Below are positions 23,984 through 32,132 of a DNA stretch of 41,342 nt, in pieces. How positions within the stretch are numbered: position 1 is the first letter of the stretch; each line of letters opens with the position of its first letter. The notes under the pieces were generated by a model, which was not told the DNA's origin, made no database searches, and worked only from the letters and a program-made list of their open reading frames with translations. Source of the stretch: a candidate division KSB1 bacterium (GTDB lineage Bacteria > Zhuqueibacterota > Zhuqueibacteria > Thermofontimicrobiales > Thermofontimicrobiaceae); NCBI GenBank assembly GCA_034506395.1, contig JAPDPQ010000040.1, positions 1-41,342 of the forward strand. Direction: 5' to 3'. A program made the position numbers and the translations under genes.

Positions 23984-26276
23984 GACTTGGGATCAATTGG
24001 CTTGGTGGGTTAAGCTGCGATTGGGGGGCTCAAAGGGCAATAATGGCCAGCCAAAATTTTTTGAGAAATATTTCAAGACCATCGTGGTAGCTTCCATTGT
24101 TGTCTTTGCAATTTCTATCATGCTACCGCATGGTAAATCGTACAAATACGGTGATCTGAAAGATAAAGAGGTGTATCTCGGGGAGGAGATCATCGCCCCT
24201 TTTACTTTTGCCATTTACAAGACCGAAGAGGAATTGAAGCGTGACCGTCAACGAGCTGAGGAACAGGTTCTGCCAGTGTTTAATCGAAACGACACGCTTA
24301 GCAACAAAAACCAGCAGCGATTGGCAGTGTTTTTCGATTCGCTTAGGGCGATACGGCAAAAAAACATAAACGGCGCTACCGTGATCACTCGGGTTGCCCA
24401 ACTTCTGTCTCACTTTTCGATCAGCTTTCCCGATGAAAATTTAGTCCAATTTTTGCGGATTTCAAGTCAGACCAAACTGAACGAATTTCAAGAGCAATTG
24501 TTACGCCTTGCTCGCGATATGTATGCGGTCGGTATTCTAAATGTCAACAAAGAGGTAATTAAGCATGGAGAAGGTAAGATTTCTGTGGTAACTGTGAATG
24601 AGGAGATCGTCGATGAATATCGATCGTTTTATAATTTTTCAGAAATTGAAGCGGTGCTGCTGGAGAAATTGAGAGCGGCTTTTCCGAATGATGATCTCAG
24701 GGTACGAATCGGATACCAGATTTTAAAGCCATTTATTAGAGCAAATCTAATTTACGATGAAGTCGAGACCCATCGCCGGATCGTTGAGGCTCGCAACAAT
24801 GTACCACTGGCGAAAGGAACCGTACTCGAAAAAGAACGTATTATCAATCGCAATGAGCGAATCACCAAGGAACATCTCGATAAACTGAACTCCTTAGCAA
24901 TCGAGTTAGCGGCACGGGAAGCGGGGGTCAGTGCCTTGCTAACAGCAGTTCGCTATTTTGGCAAATTGTTGATCATCGCGTTAGCGGTTGCAGTGTTTGC
25001 AATTTTCCTCAGCTTTAGCAAAAATCGGTTTTTGATACTGGCCGATCTCAAACGAGTCGTTTTAATCGCAATCATATTTCTCCTGGTTACTTTTTTAACC
25101 TATAACATCAATCGATTCTCTCTTTCATCCTATTTGATCCCGATTACTATTGGCTCGATGTTGCTCACAATATTTTTCGATACCAAAGTCGGATTCGCGG
25201 GAACTGCGGTGTTGAGCCTGATTATCGGTTTGATGCGGGGCGGGGAATTTAACATCGCTGCGGTATCGCTCTTGGTCGGGATTATTGGGGTACTATCTGT
25301 CAAGCGCATTAGGGATCGGAGCTGGTTGTTTCATTCCATTGTGATGATCGTTGCGGCTTATTGGGTTTCGATTACAGCGGTGGAAATCATCCGTTATTCC
25401 AATTTTAAAACGATGGCTACTTGCTGGATGTATGGTGCGCTCAACGGTTTTCTTTCCCCGCTAATGGTATACGGACTTCAGGTCCTATTCGAATATTTTT
25501 TCGATATCGCTACCGACATGAAGTTGCTGGAGCTTTTGGATTTAAATAATCCGCTGCTGAAAAAGCTCGCCATGGAGGCTCCAGGTACTTATCACCATAG
25601 TTTGATGGTGGGCAATTTGGCGGAGGTTGCTGCTGATGCCATTGGGGCAAATGCGCTATTGGCACGGGTCGGTGCTTATTATCATGATGTGGGGAAGATC
25701 GAAAAACGCGAATATTTCATTGAAAACCAAATGCGATCAAAAAATCCCCATGAAAAATTATCGCCTACCATGAGCTGTCTAATCCTGGTCAATCATGTGA
25801 AAAAAGGATTGGAGATCGCCAAGAAATATCGTTTGCCTCAGCAAATCCGAGATTTCATTGCTGAACATCATGGGACGAATATCATTAAATATTTTTATCA
25901 GAAGGCACTCGAACGAAACAATGGAACTGAAATTGAGGAGTCGACTTTTCGATATCCAGGTCCGCGACCTAGAACCAAAGAGACTGGTATTGTGATGCTG
26001 GCTGATGCAGTGGAAGCCGCCTCGCGAACCTTAAAAGATCCGTCCCCTAGCCGAATTCGCACCATGGTAAGCGCTATTGTTCAGGAACGGTTTAATGATT
26101 CCCAGTTGGACGATTCTCCGCTTACGCTAAAAGATTTAACCAAAATTAAAGAAAGTTTCGCAACAGTCTTATTGGGAACTTTTCATGCTCGAATCGAATA
26201 TCCGGATCAAGATGAAAAGTTCAAACCTAAGAAACAGAAAAAAGTGAAAGCGCCTAATGTCGAAATATCAGCTTAG
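23976..26276 (+). CDS. 7TM-HD phosphodiesterase, PgpH/YqfF family (c-di-AMP type)
   Basis: Encodes 766 residues from GTG 23976, chosen because GGAGG lies 5 nt upstream; earlier in-frame ATGs at 23919 and 23952 lie deeper inside phoH and lack a site. One transmembrane helix (about 33-51) is followed by an extracytoplasmic 7TMR-HDED domain (to ~320), then about seven helices (~325-500) and a cytoplasmic HD domain. The HD residues are seen in TYHHSLMVGN (~540), YYHDVGKIEKREYF (~568), and IAEHHG. In Listeria, PgpH breaks down cyclic di-AMP. Its substrate here is inferred; no cyclase is in view. The position between phoH and ybeY matches the common order in other phyla. Confidence 0.92.
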   Translation: MFKTWDQLAWWVKLRLGGSKGNNGQPKFFEKYFKTIVVASIVVFAISIMLPHGKSYKYGDLKDKEVYLGEEIIAPFTFAIYKTEEELKRDRQRAEEQVLPVFNRNDTLSNKNQQRLAVFFDSLRAIRQKNINGATVITRVAQLLSHFSISFPDENLVQFLRISSQTKLNEFQEQLLRLARDMYAVGILNVNKEVIKHGEGKISVVTVNEEIVDEYRSFYNFSEIEAVLLEKLRAAFPNDDLRVRIGYQILKPFIRANLIYDEVETHRRIVEARNNVPLAKGTVLEKERIINRNERITKEHLDKLNSLAIELAAREAGVSALLTAVRYFGKLLIIALAVAVFAIFLSFSKNRFLILADLKRVVLIAIIFLLVTFLTYNINRFSLSSYLIPITIGSMLLTIFFDTKVGFAGTAVLSLIIGLMRGGEFNIAAVSLLVGIIGVLSVKRIRDRSWLFHSIVMIVAAYWVSITAVEIIRYSNFKTMATCWMYGALNGFLSPLMVYGLQVLFEYFFDIATDMKLLELLDLNNPLLKKLAMEAPGTYHHSLMVGNLAEVAADAIGANALLARVGAYYHDVGKIEKREYFIENQMRSKNPHEKLSPTMSCLILVNHVKKGLEIAKKYRLPQQIRDFIAEHHGTNIIKYFYQKALERNNGTEIEESTFRYPGPRPRTKETGIVMLADAVEAASRTLKDPSPSRIRTMVSAIVQERFNDSQLDDSPLTLKDLTKIKESFATVLLGTFHARIEYPDQDEKFKPKKQKKVKAPNVEISA

Positions 26277-26694
26277 GATCGAAAAATGCTGCGCAACTCC
26301 AAGGATAACCAATTCCAAACTGAAACAAATCGCGCAGAGCGTTCTGGCAGGAGAGGGAATTGAGCGCGCCACGATTAATATCGTGCTTGTCGATGATGCC
26401 TATATGATCGAATTGAATCAAAAATATTTGCAGCATGACGAGCCAACCGATGTATTGAGTTTCAATTTAAGCGATGATGTCTCAGAGTTATTAGAGGGCG
26501 AAATTTATGCCGATGTCGATCAGATCGCGCGACAAGCTCAGGATTATGGCGTAGATTTTGAAGAGGAAGTGACTCGGATCATCATTCATGGTATTCTGCA
26601 TTTGATCGGTTATGACGATCGAACTGATCTCGAACGAAAGAATATGACTAAAAAAGAAGATGATTATTTGACGATTTACAAGCAAGGACGATAA
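26257..26694 (+). CDS. ybeY: YbeY endoribonuclease / rRNA maturation factor
   Basis: Encodes 145 residues, normal for YbeY, and overlaps the preceding gene by 20 bases. The family's LVDDAYMIELNQKYLQHDEPTDVLSF segment lies at 44-69. The zinc motif is H111-GILH115-LIGYD-D121: the usual third ligand His (GYDH) is replaced by Asp, as I recall also from Bacteroidota homologues (GYKDK form), so activity is probably kept. YbeY acts in 16S rRNA 3'-end maturation and ribosome quality control, with PhoH/YbeZ as partner. The acidic LSDDVSELLEGEIYADVD segment is also typical. Confidence 0.94.
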   Translation: MSKYQLRIEKCCATPRITNSKLKQIAQSVLAGEGIERATINIVLVDDAYMIELNQKYLQHDEPTDVLSFNLSDDVSELLEGEIYADVDQIARQAQDYGVDFEEEVTRIIIHGILHLIGYDDRTDLERKNMTKKEDDYLTIYKQGR

Positions 26695-26714
26695 AAAGAA
26701 GGGAAAGTGTTTTT

Positions 26715-28013
26715 TTGGAAGCAGAAATTTTATTAAGGCTTACTCTATTCCTTTTATTGATCGGCGCATCAGCGTTTTTTTCTGGCGCTGAAGGAGCTTA
26801 CTTTTCGTTGTCGAAAGAGATAATCGAACGGCTCAAAGAGAGTAGCTCCAGAAGCGGGATACGAGTTGCAAACCTTTTATCAAAACCACGAACATTATTA
26901 GTGACCATCCTGGTTGGTAACACGATTGTTAACGTGGCGGCCGCGACCGTCGCCGCTTTATTGACCGCAGATCTAAGTGCCTATTGGCAATTCCCCAAAA
27001 ATCTCGCCATTGCCCTTGAAATTTTAATGGTCACTTTTGTGTTGGTTATATTAGGGGAATTGTTTCCGAAAATCGCCGCGGTCAAAAACTCATTTCAATT
27101 CGCCGAAACGATTTCCATCCCTCTCTCGATCTTACGAGTTTTACTTTCTCCAATTGTCAGCTTGCTGGAGAAATTTCCTCAGTTGTTATCCGGAATCTTA
27201 GCCACCCGGGTGAATCGGCGCTTGCTGTCCAAAGAGGAATTAAAAACTCTGATTGAGGTGAGTGAGGAAAAGGGCGCGCTGGAGGAAGATGAGCGCGAGA
27301 TGATCCATTCGATCTTTGAGTTTTCGAAGACCACGGCTAAAGAGATCATGGTGCCCAGAATCGACATGGTTTGTGTTGAGAAAAACACCTCGCTCGGCGA
27401 GTTAATCGAAATCATCAAAACCGAAGGCCATACTCGTATTCCGCTATATGATGAAAAAGTAGATAATATCCTCGGCATTATCCATGCGAAAGAGCTCTTG
27501 CCATTCATCAAAGGTGAAGCCCAAAATGCCGATCTCGCAGCTTTGGCGAGACCTGCGATGTTCGTTCCAGAGAGCAAGCCGATTGATGAGTTGCTGAAAG
27601 ATTTCCAAGTGGAAAAGCAGCACATGGCGATCGTGGTAGATGAATATGGTGGAACTGCCGGCTTGATTACGTTGGAAGATGTAATCGAGGAGATCGTGGG
27701 GGAAATCCAAGACGAATTCGATGCCGAAAAACCGCTTTATAAAAAGATCGACGATACGCATTTTTTGGTCGATGCGAAGATCGATTTAGATGAACTGAAT
27801 GAAGAGCTGGACATGGACTTGCCAGTGGATCAGAGCTATGAAAGTCTGGGCGGCTTTATTTTTGATCTAATTGGCTCGGTACCTCGAAAAAAGCAAGAGA
27901 TTGTCTACGGAAATTACAAGTTCATTATTGAAAAAATAGAGCGAAACCGGATCGTGGAGGTACTAATCATCAAAACTGCTCCCAAATTAGACGAGGAGTT
28001 TCCAGAAGATTAA
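26715..28013 (+). CDS. CNNM/CorC-HlyC-type membrane protein with CBS pair
   Basis: Encodes 432 residues from TTG 26715; an AAGGGAAAG lies upstream. The N-terminal DUF21/CNNM domain (1 to ~190) has three to four transmembrane helices (about 5-24, 63-83, 96-121, 130-150). A CBS pair follows (about 205-330), with MVPRIDMVCVEKNTSLGEL, TRIPLYDEKVDNILGIIHAKELL and DEYGGTAGLITLEDVIEEIVGEI. The C-terminal CorC_HlyC domain lies at ~345-425 (LVDAKIDLDELNEELDMDLP). Family members transport or sense Mg2+ and other divalent ions, although some are called hemolysin-like. It follows ybeY by 20 bases, as corC does in many genomes, so it ends the phoH operon. Confidence 0.93.
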   Translation: MEAEILLRLTLFLLLIGASAFFSGAEGAYFSLSKEIIERLKESSSRSGIRVANLLSKPRTLLVTILVGNTIVNVAAATVAALLTADLSAYWQFPKNLAIALEILMVTFVLVILGELFPKIAAVKNSFQFAETISIPLSILRVLLSPIVSLLEKFPQLLSGILATRVNRRLLSKEELKTLIEVSEEKGALEEDEREMIHSIFEFSKTTAKEIMVPRIDMVCVEKNTSLGELIEIIKTEGHTRIPLYDEKVDNILGIIHAKELLPFIKGEAQNADLAALARPAMFVPESKPIDELLKDFQVEKQHMAIVVDEYGGTAGLITLEDVIEEIVGEIQDEFDAEKPLYKKIDDTHFLVDAKIDLDELNEELDMDLPVDQSYESLGGFIFDLIGSVPRKKQEIVYGNYKFIIEKIERNRIVEVLIIKTAPKLDEEFPED

Positions 28014-28209
28014 CAAATCGATCTTTTGTTTGATTGTTCATCTTTTGATGATGCAATAAGAAGGTCAACAACCGAATATCCAATTGCAACGGGTTAAATT
28101 ATGGCTTCTTTGATGCTGGCTCGATGAGATCAATGATCGATGAGGTCGAAACATAGTTATTTATCCCTGGATTCAACAGGAAAGAAGCCAAAAAATCCTG
28201 GAAAAAATC

Positions 28210-28238
28210 TTGACAAAGTAGAGAAAATTTATTATTAT
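28210..28238 (+). promoter_or_regulatory. Strong sigma-70 promoter of the multi-pass membrane protein
   Basis: TTGACA (28210-28215) and TATTAT (28233-28238) are 17 bases apart. It is 68 bases upstream of ATG 28307, and identical in both boxes to the promoter at 21276. Confidence 0.8.
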
Positions 28239-28306
28239 AAGAGGCATTTTGTTTCGACTGGTTCTGCAAGTGGGAGTGGAATTACCAACGATAAACGGAG
28301 GATGTT

Positions 28307-29542
28307 ATGACTGAGATGCGGTTTGATACGCGAGATATCTTAAAATCGCCTCGTTATGCATTAAGTCTGCAACGAATTTGGATCCAATTTTTAGGGCTAA
28401 TCACGGGCTATGTCGGCTATCTTATTTTCACTTATTTAAGTTTCATTGTTGCTGGTGTAGGGCTTGTCAAAGGCTGGAAAAAATATGGCTTGTTGCCTTG
28501 CTTATTTCCAGAATCTCCGAATTGGTACAGTCTTATTGTCTATTTCATTGGATTGATTTGGTTGATCGCCATTTATTTGATAACAGCTACTGCGATTTCG
28601 CGTGCTACCTATAAGCTTCTTAAAAATGACCATTTTTATACCTGGCTTGACGCAGTCAAATTTGCCCTCAGAAAAGCTGGCTCTGTCATACTTTCTCCAA
28701 TATCTATTGCCCTCATGGTAGCGTTCATCCTCGCTGGCGGTGCGATCGTCGGCTTGTTGGGCAAAATACCTTTTGTCGGGGAATTCGGCATTACCCTATT
28801 TACGCTTATCTGGTTTTTCACTTCATTATTAGTAGTGTTTATGATCATCGTCTTGGCAGTGGCGCTGATTGAAAGTCCTGCGATCATTGCGACCACAGAA
28901 GACGATGCATTTGAGGCTGTGTTTCAATCCTTTTCCTTGCTCTGGTCTCAACCTTGGCGTTTGATCTGGTATACCGTGGTGGCCGTAGCTCTTTCAATCT
29001 TGGGACTATTGATCGCGGCTTTGTTATCGAAACAAGCATATCTGGTCATGGAGCGCGTGTTTAGCTTCGCAATGGGGGCAAATTTCATTAATATATCCGC
29101 TCACGCTATGTATCTGTTGAATGTCTGGCTCTATCACTCAGTATTATGGGCGCGAAACCTGCTGGGCGATCTGGTCGGCTGGTTCTATTTCAGCAAAGAC
29201 TTCATCCCGTTGCCCTTGCCGCATGGCTATCAATTCGTTGCTTCTTATATTTTTGCGATCTGGATGTTGATTATCGGCTTCATTATCGTTTCGTATGGCT
29301 TAAGCAGTTTCAATGTGGGCAACACTGTTGCGTATCTGGTTCTGCGGAAGAAAAAGGATGGCGATAATCTATTAGAACGCAAGGATTCTGAGGAAGAAGA
29401 GGAAGAAGAGACGAAACTACCAACTGATCAGGGACAAGCGAGTTCAGAACCGCAACCCCCAGTAGAACAACCTGCTCCTGCGGCTCCGACAGAAAAACCC
29501 AAAAAGGAGCGTAAAAAGAAATCCAAAGAATCTGGATCGTAA
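28307..29542 (+). CDS. Unrecognised multi-pass membrane protein with acidic/Pro/Lys tail
   Basis: Encodes 411 residues; CGGAGGATGTT upstream supports ATG 28307. I count about six to seven hydrophobic segments (roughly 24-50, 73-97, 124-150, 157-190, 217-243, 300-328), with a conserved-looking ESPAIIATTEDDAFEAVFQSF loop near 193-213. A cytoplasmic tail (~345-411) is low-complexity: runs of Glu, then Pro/Ala, then Lys. I do not recognise the family. The ATTEDDAFEAxxxSFxLxxxxPWR pattern is reminiscent of DUF975/glycerophosphoryl-diester-type membrane proteins, but this is weak. It has its own strong promoter and terminator and is therefore a single-gene unit. Confidence 0.7.
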   Translation: MTEMRFDTRDILKSPRYALSLQRIWIQFLGLITGYVGYLIFTYLSFIVAGVGLVKGWKKYGLLPCLFPESPNWYSLIVYFIGLIWLIAIYLITATAISRATYKLLKNDHFYTWLDAVKFALRKAGSVILSPISIALMVAFILAGGAIVGLLGKIPFVGEFGITLFTLIWFFTSLLVVFMIIVLAVALIESPAIIATTEDDAFEAVFQSFSLLWSQPWRLIWYTVVAVALSILGLLIAALLSKQAYLVMERVFSFAMGANFINISAHAMYLLNVWLYHSVLWARNLLGDLVGWFYFSKDFIPLPLPHGYQFVASYIFAIWMLIIGFIIVSYGLSSFNVGNTVAYLVLRKKKDGDNLLERKDSEEEEEEETKLPTDQGQASSEPQPPVEQPAPAAPTEKPKKERKKKSKESGS

Positions 29543-29620
29543 TGTTTCTTAATCTCTGATGGGAGTAATGAAAGCAACTACAAATTTGTTCCCTCATTTT
29601 AGGGAGTAATGATTATCGAG

Positions 29621-29662
29621 ATACCATCCTCAACTGCCAATAGAGGGTGGTATTTCTATTTT
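29621..29662 (+). terminator. Rho-independent terminator after the membrane protein gene
   Basis: ATACCATCCTC (29621-29631) pairs with GAGGGTGGTAT (29643-29653), with one G-U pair, and TTCTATTTTT follows. Confidence 0.85.
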
Positions 29663-29818
29663 TGCTTCTGAATAAGTGAATTGATGAGCATGCGAAATCG
29701 CCTCCGACTCTTTGATCAAATGAGTGGATTTTTTTCAATCATTTTAAAGATAAATTGTGTGCTGTCCATTAAAATCAATTCGTAGTTGAGCGAAAACTAT
29801 TAAATCTATAACAAAAAT

Positions 29819-30226
29819 GTCATTCCGAACGAAGTGAGGAATCTGGTTGCTTTGAGATTATTTTGTTTCCGCTAACTGGCCATTGGCGTTAACTTAAGAA
29901 AGGAATGTTATTTTGAGCGATCCGCCAACTGATTATTAGCGTCCAAACAGGATATTTTGGTTTCAATGACCGGTGATGCGTTCAGCAGCTCCTGCTAATT
30001 TGTCATTCATGCCCGAGTGAATTCGGGCATAAAGTGCAAACTCGTATCGCTTTCAATAGCCGCTTTAATGGTTTTAACATTTTCTGAGCTCAAATTGACG
30101 GTAATAGCCAATCGCCGGATGTTCACAATGACAATCTTTGCCCATTCATTCGCTTAGGTTGACGCCAAAGGCCAACTGGCGTATCGAAATGACAGAGAGG
30201 TGAGTTTTCGTTCAGGCGCTAATTAG
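29819..30226. repeat. Interspersed inverted repeat, long copy B
   Basis: The left end (29819-29845) starts TGTCATTCCGAACGAAGTGAGG as in copy A. The right end has TCGAAATGACA (30184-30194) and the same tail GGTGAGTTTTCGTTCAGGC (30199-30217) as copy A. Between them lie ~340 bases absent from copy A, including an inverted pair TGGCCATTGGCGT (29877 region) / ACGCCAAAGGCCA (30163 region). It may be an expanded or nested version of the element. Confidence 0.55.
30009..30030. repeat. Small GC hairpin inside repeat copy B
   Basis: ATGCCCGA (30009-30016) pairs with TCGGGCAT (30023-30030). It is preceded by TGTCATTC, the same start as the larger repeat. Confidence 0.5.
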
Positions 30227-30238
30227 AATAATTGCCGA

Positions 30239-30553
30239 TCAGCTCTTGGTCAAGTAGCTGGAGATCTCGCGCTGAATTTCGTTATCTGATTTATCGGTTT
30301 CAAGCAATTGCCATGTTGCGAAATCCGCTTTGCCATTGGAAATCGGCTGGGAGGTCATTTCAAGGCCACCCTGCGTGGGGTGCGTTTTGACTGTCACATA
30401 CGCCCGAACAATGGCGGCGACCAATGCCTCTGAAAACACCAGCGTGGCTGCTTGTTCGGTTTTCAGGACCAACCGACAATGCTTATGATTTTCAGGGATA
30501 CCAAATAACATTTGCATGACATTCTGCGTCGATAAATGGATGATATCGTCCAT
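30239..30553 (-). CDS. Hypothetical 104-residue protein, only minus-strand gene
   Basis: The product has 104 residues. On the minus strand, AAGGAG stands 7 bases before the ATG at 30553, a better ribosome-binding site than most open frames here, so I take it as real. The sequence runs MDDIIHLSTQNVMQMLFGIPEN, RLVLKTEQAATLVFSEALVAAIVRAYVTVKTHP and a polar C-terminus; it has no signal peptide, no transmembrane helix and no known motif. A small alpha/beta fold seems likely. The repeat copy B lies right after its stop codon. Nothing in the surroundings hints at function, and the opposite orientation suggests that it was inserted separately from its neighbours. Confidence 0.6.
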   Translation of the reverse strand: MDDIIHLSTQNVMQMLFGIPENHKHCRLVLKTEQAATLVFSEALVAAIVRAYVTVKTHPTQGGLEMTSQPISNGKADFATWQLLETDKSDNEIQREISSYLTKS

Positions 30554-30874
30554 GGGTTTTCTCCTTGCTTACACCAAAATTTATGATTCTCTGGCAAGAA
30601 AATATTTCACGAAAAAAGATAAGTTAAATGGGCAAGCGGCAATTCCCCTCAACCTTGCGCTAATGGCTGAAGGAATATATGGTCAAAGCAGGATATGCTT
30701 TGGTGAGCTCGCCAGCACCCGATGAATTTTGTGGATAGTGTCGAAATATATCTTCCATTGATGGTGAGAGTTTAGTTCAGACTGATCATTTAGCGTCCAG
30801 AAACGTGACAATTGGTAGATAAGATTCCAGCTCAATTTTTGTCAAGAATGTACCCATTTTCATCATCAATTGCA
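30554..30874. other. Divergent intergenic stretch
   Basis: This stretch separates the minus-strand gene from the radical SAM gene and should hold promoters for both. No near-consensus promoter stands out on either strand. Confidence 0.4.
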
Positions 30875-31774
30875 ATGCCAAAGCCCAGTTATTTAGCTCT
30901 ATTTGAAAGCGGAGAGTTAGAAGAACGTGTTCGCTTATTAGCGGAAAAGCTAACGTCGTGCACGTTATGTCCGCGCCGATGTCGGGTAAATCGTTTAAAG
31001 GGGGAATTGGGCTATTGCCGAGCCGGGGCAAACTTGATGATTTCAAGCTATTTTCCCCATTTCGGAGAAGAGCGAGAATTGGTCGGCCGGGGTGGCTCAG
31101 GAACAATTTTTCTCACCCATTGCAATTTGCGTTGCAGCTTCTGTCAGAATTATGAGATTTCCCATGGAGGAGAGGGGGAGATTGTCTCGGTCCAACGATG
31201 CGGCCAAATGATGGTAGCGCTTCAGTATCAGGGGTGCCATAATATCAATTGGGTAACGCCAACCCATTATGCACCACAACTGATCGCCGCGCTGCTCCAT
31301 GCTATCCGATTAGGACTGCAATTGCCCATAGTTTACAATTGCGGTGGCTATGAATCATTGGAGGTGATTCAGTTATTGGAAGGGATTGTCGATATTTATA
31401 TGCCTGATGCGAAATTTTCTTCCCCTCACTATGCGAAGCAGTTCGCCGATGCGCCAGATTATTTCGAGGTGCTAAAACTAGTGCTAAAAGAGATGCATCG
31501 GCAGGTTGGAGATTTGAAAATCGAAAATGGGATCGCCTATCGGGGGTTGCTCATCCGTCACCTGGTGATGCCCAACGACATTGCCGGTTCAGAAGAAATC
31601 CTGAAATTCATTGCTGAAGGGCTTTCGAAGGATAGCTACGTCAATATCATGGCCCAATATCGTCCATGCTATCAAGCTTATGAGATTCCTGGCATTGATC
31701 GGCGCATTACGATGGAAGAATATGATCGTGCGGTCCAATTGGCAAAGAAATATGGTTTACATCGAGGATTTTAA
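30875..31774 (+). CDS. Radical SAM protein, PflA-like (COG1313 type)
   Basis: Encodes 299 residues from ATG 30875; the open frame extends to TTG 30812 and ATG 30848, but family members start near PSYLALxESGEL and no start has a good ribosome-binding site. The radical SAM cluster motif is C83-NLR-C87-SF-C90. An N-terminal set C29-x2-C32-x3-C36-x11-C48 (CTLCPRRC) could bind a second metal or cluster. Other family features are GTIFLTHCNLRC, VYNCGGYE and PDAKF. The family is annotated as pyruvate-formate-lyase-activating-like, but its real targets are mostly unknown. No glycyl-radical enzyme is nearby. Confidence 0.88.
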   Translation: MPKPSYLALFESGELEERVRLLAEKLTSCTLCPRRCRVNRLKGELGYCRAGANLMISSYFPHFGEERELVGRGGSGTIFLTHCNLRCSFCQNYEISHGGEGEIVSVQRCGQMMVALQYQGCHNINWVTPTHYAPQLIAALLHAIRLGLQLPIVYNCGGYESLEVIQLLEGIVDIYMPDAKFSSPHYAKQFADAPDYFEVLKLVLKEMHRQVGDLKIENGIAYRGLLIRHLVMPNDIAGSEEILKFIAEGLSKDSYVNIMAQYRPCYQAYEIPGIDRRITMEEYDRAVQLAKKYGLHRGF

Positions 31775-32132
31775 TGATCCTATATTTTTGAAAAGCCATG
31801 TTGCAAAATGGTGTTGTGATCGGTGAGCCATGGGAAAAATCAGCATGCAAAACAAAACAAAGCAAAAGTGCTGAGGGTTTTTAATCAGGGTAATTGTAAG
31901 AGTTGCAATTCATCACATGAGACGACATGCCAAATTCGGCGATAAGAAAAGTTCATTACTGCATGACCGAAAACGCACCTTTTTCTGTCATTTCGACCGC
32001 AGGAAGAAATCCATGAGTCCACCAGACCCCATGTCACCAGATTCCTCATTTCGTTCGAAATGACATTTATAATTCAAATTGAGTGGATTTTGTTCAAGCA
32101 TGAATGAACTTCGCTGAAGGACAATCAATTCG
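31775..32132. other. Non-coding stretch before the ABC ATPase
   Basis: It contains the repeat copy C (31986-32106). No gene or clear promoter is seen. Confidence 0.5.
31986..32106. repeat. Interspersed inverted repeat, copy C
   Basis: The left arm TGTCATTTCGACCGCAGGAAG (31986-32006) pairs with the right arm ATTCCTCATTTCGTTCGAAATGACA (32041-32065). The right arm is the reverse complement of the left arm of copies A and B, so the core is inverted. A diverged tail (32080-32106, TTTTGTTCAAGCATGAAT) resembles the tail of copies A and B. Confidence 0.7.

Larger units (their letters stand above)
29543..30238. other. Non-coding stretch with terminator and repeat
   Basis: It holds the terminator at 29621-29662 and the long repeat copy B (29819-30226) with an embedded hairpin (30009-30030). 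No gene is visible. Confidence 0.6.

Noticed and set aside
30516..30725. Plus-strand 69-codon open frame across the start of the minus-strand gene
   Set aside because: It has no ribosome-binding site and conflicts with the better-supported minus-strand gene.
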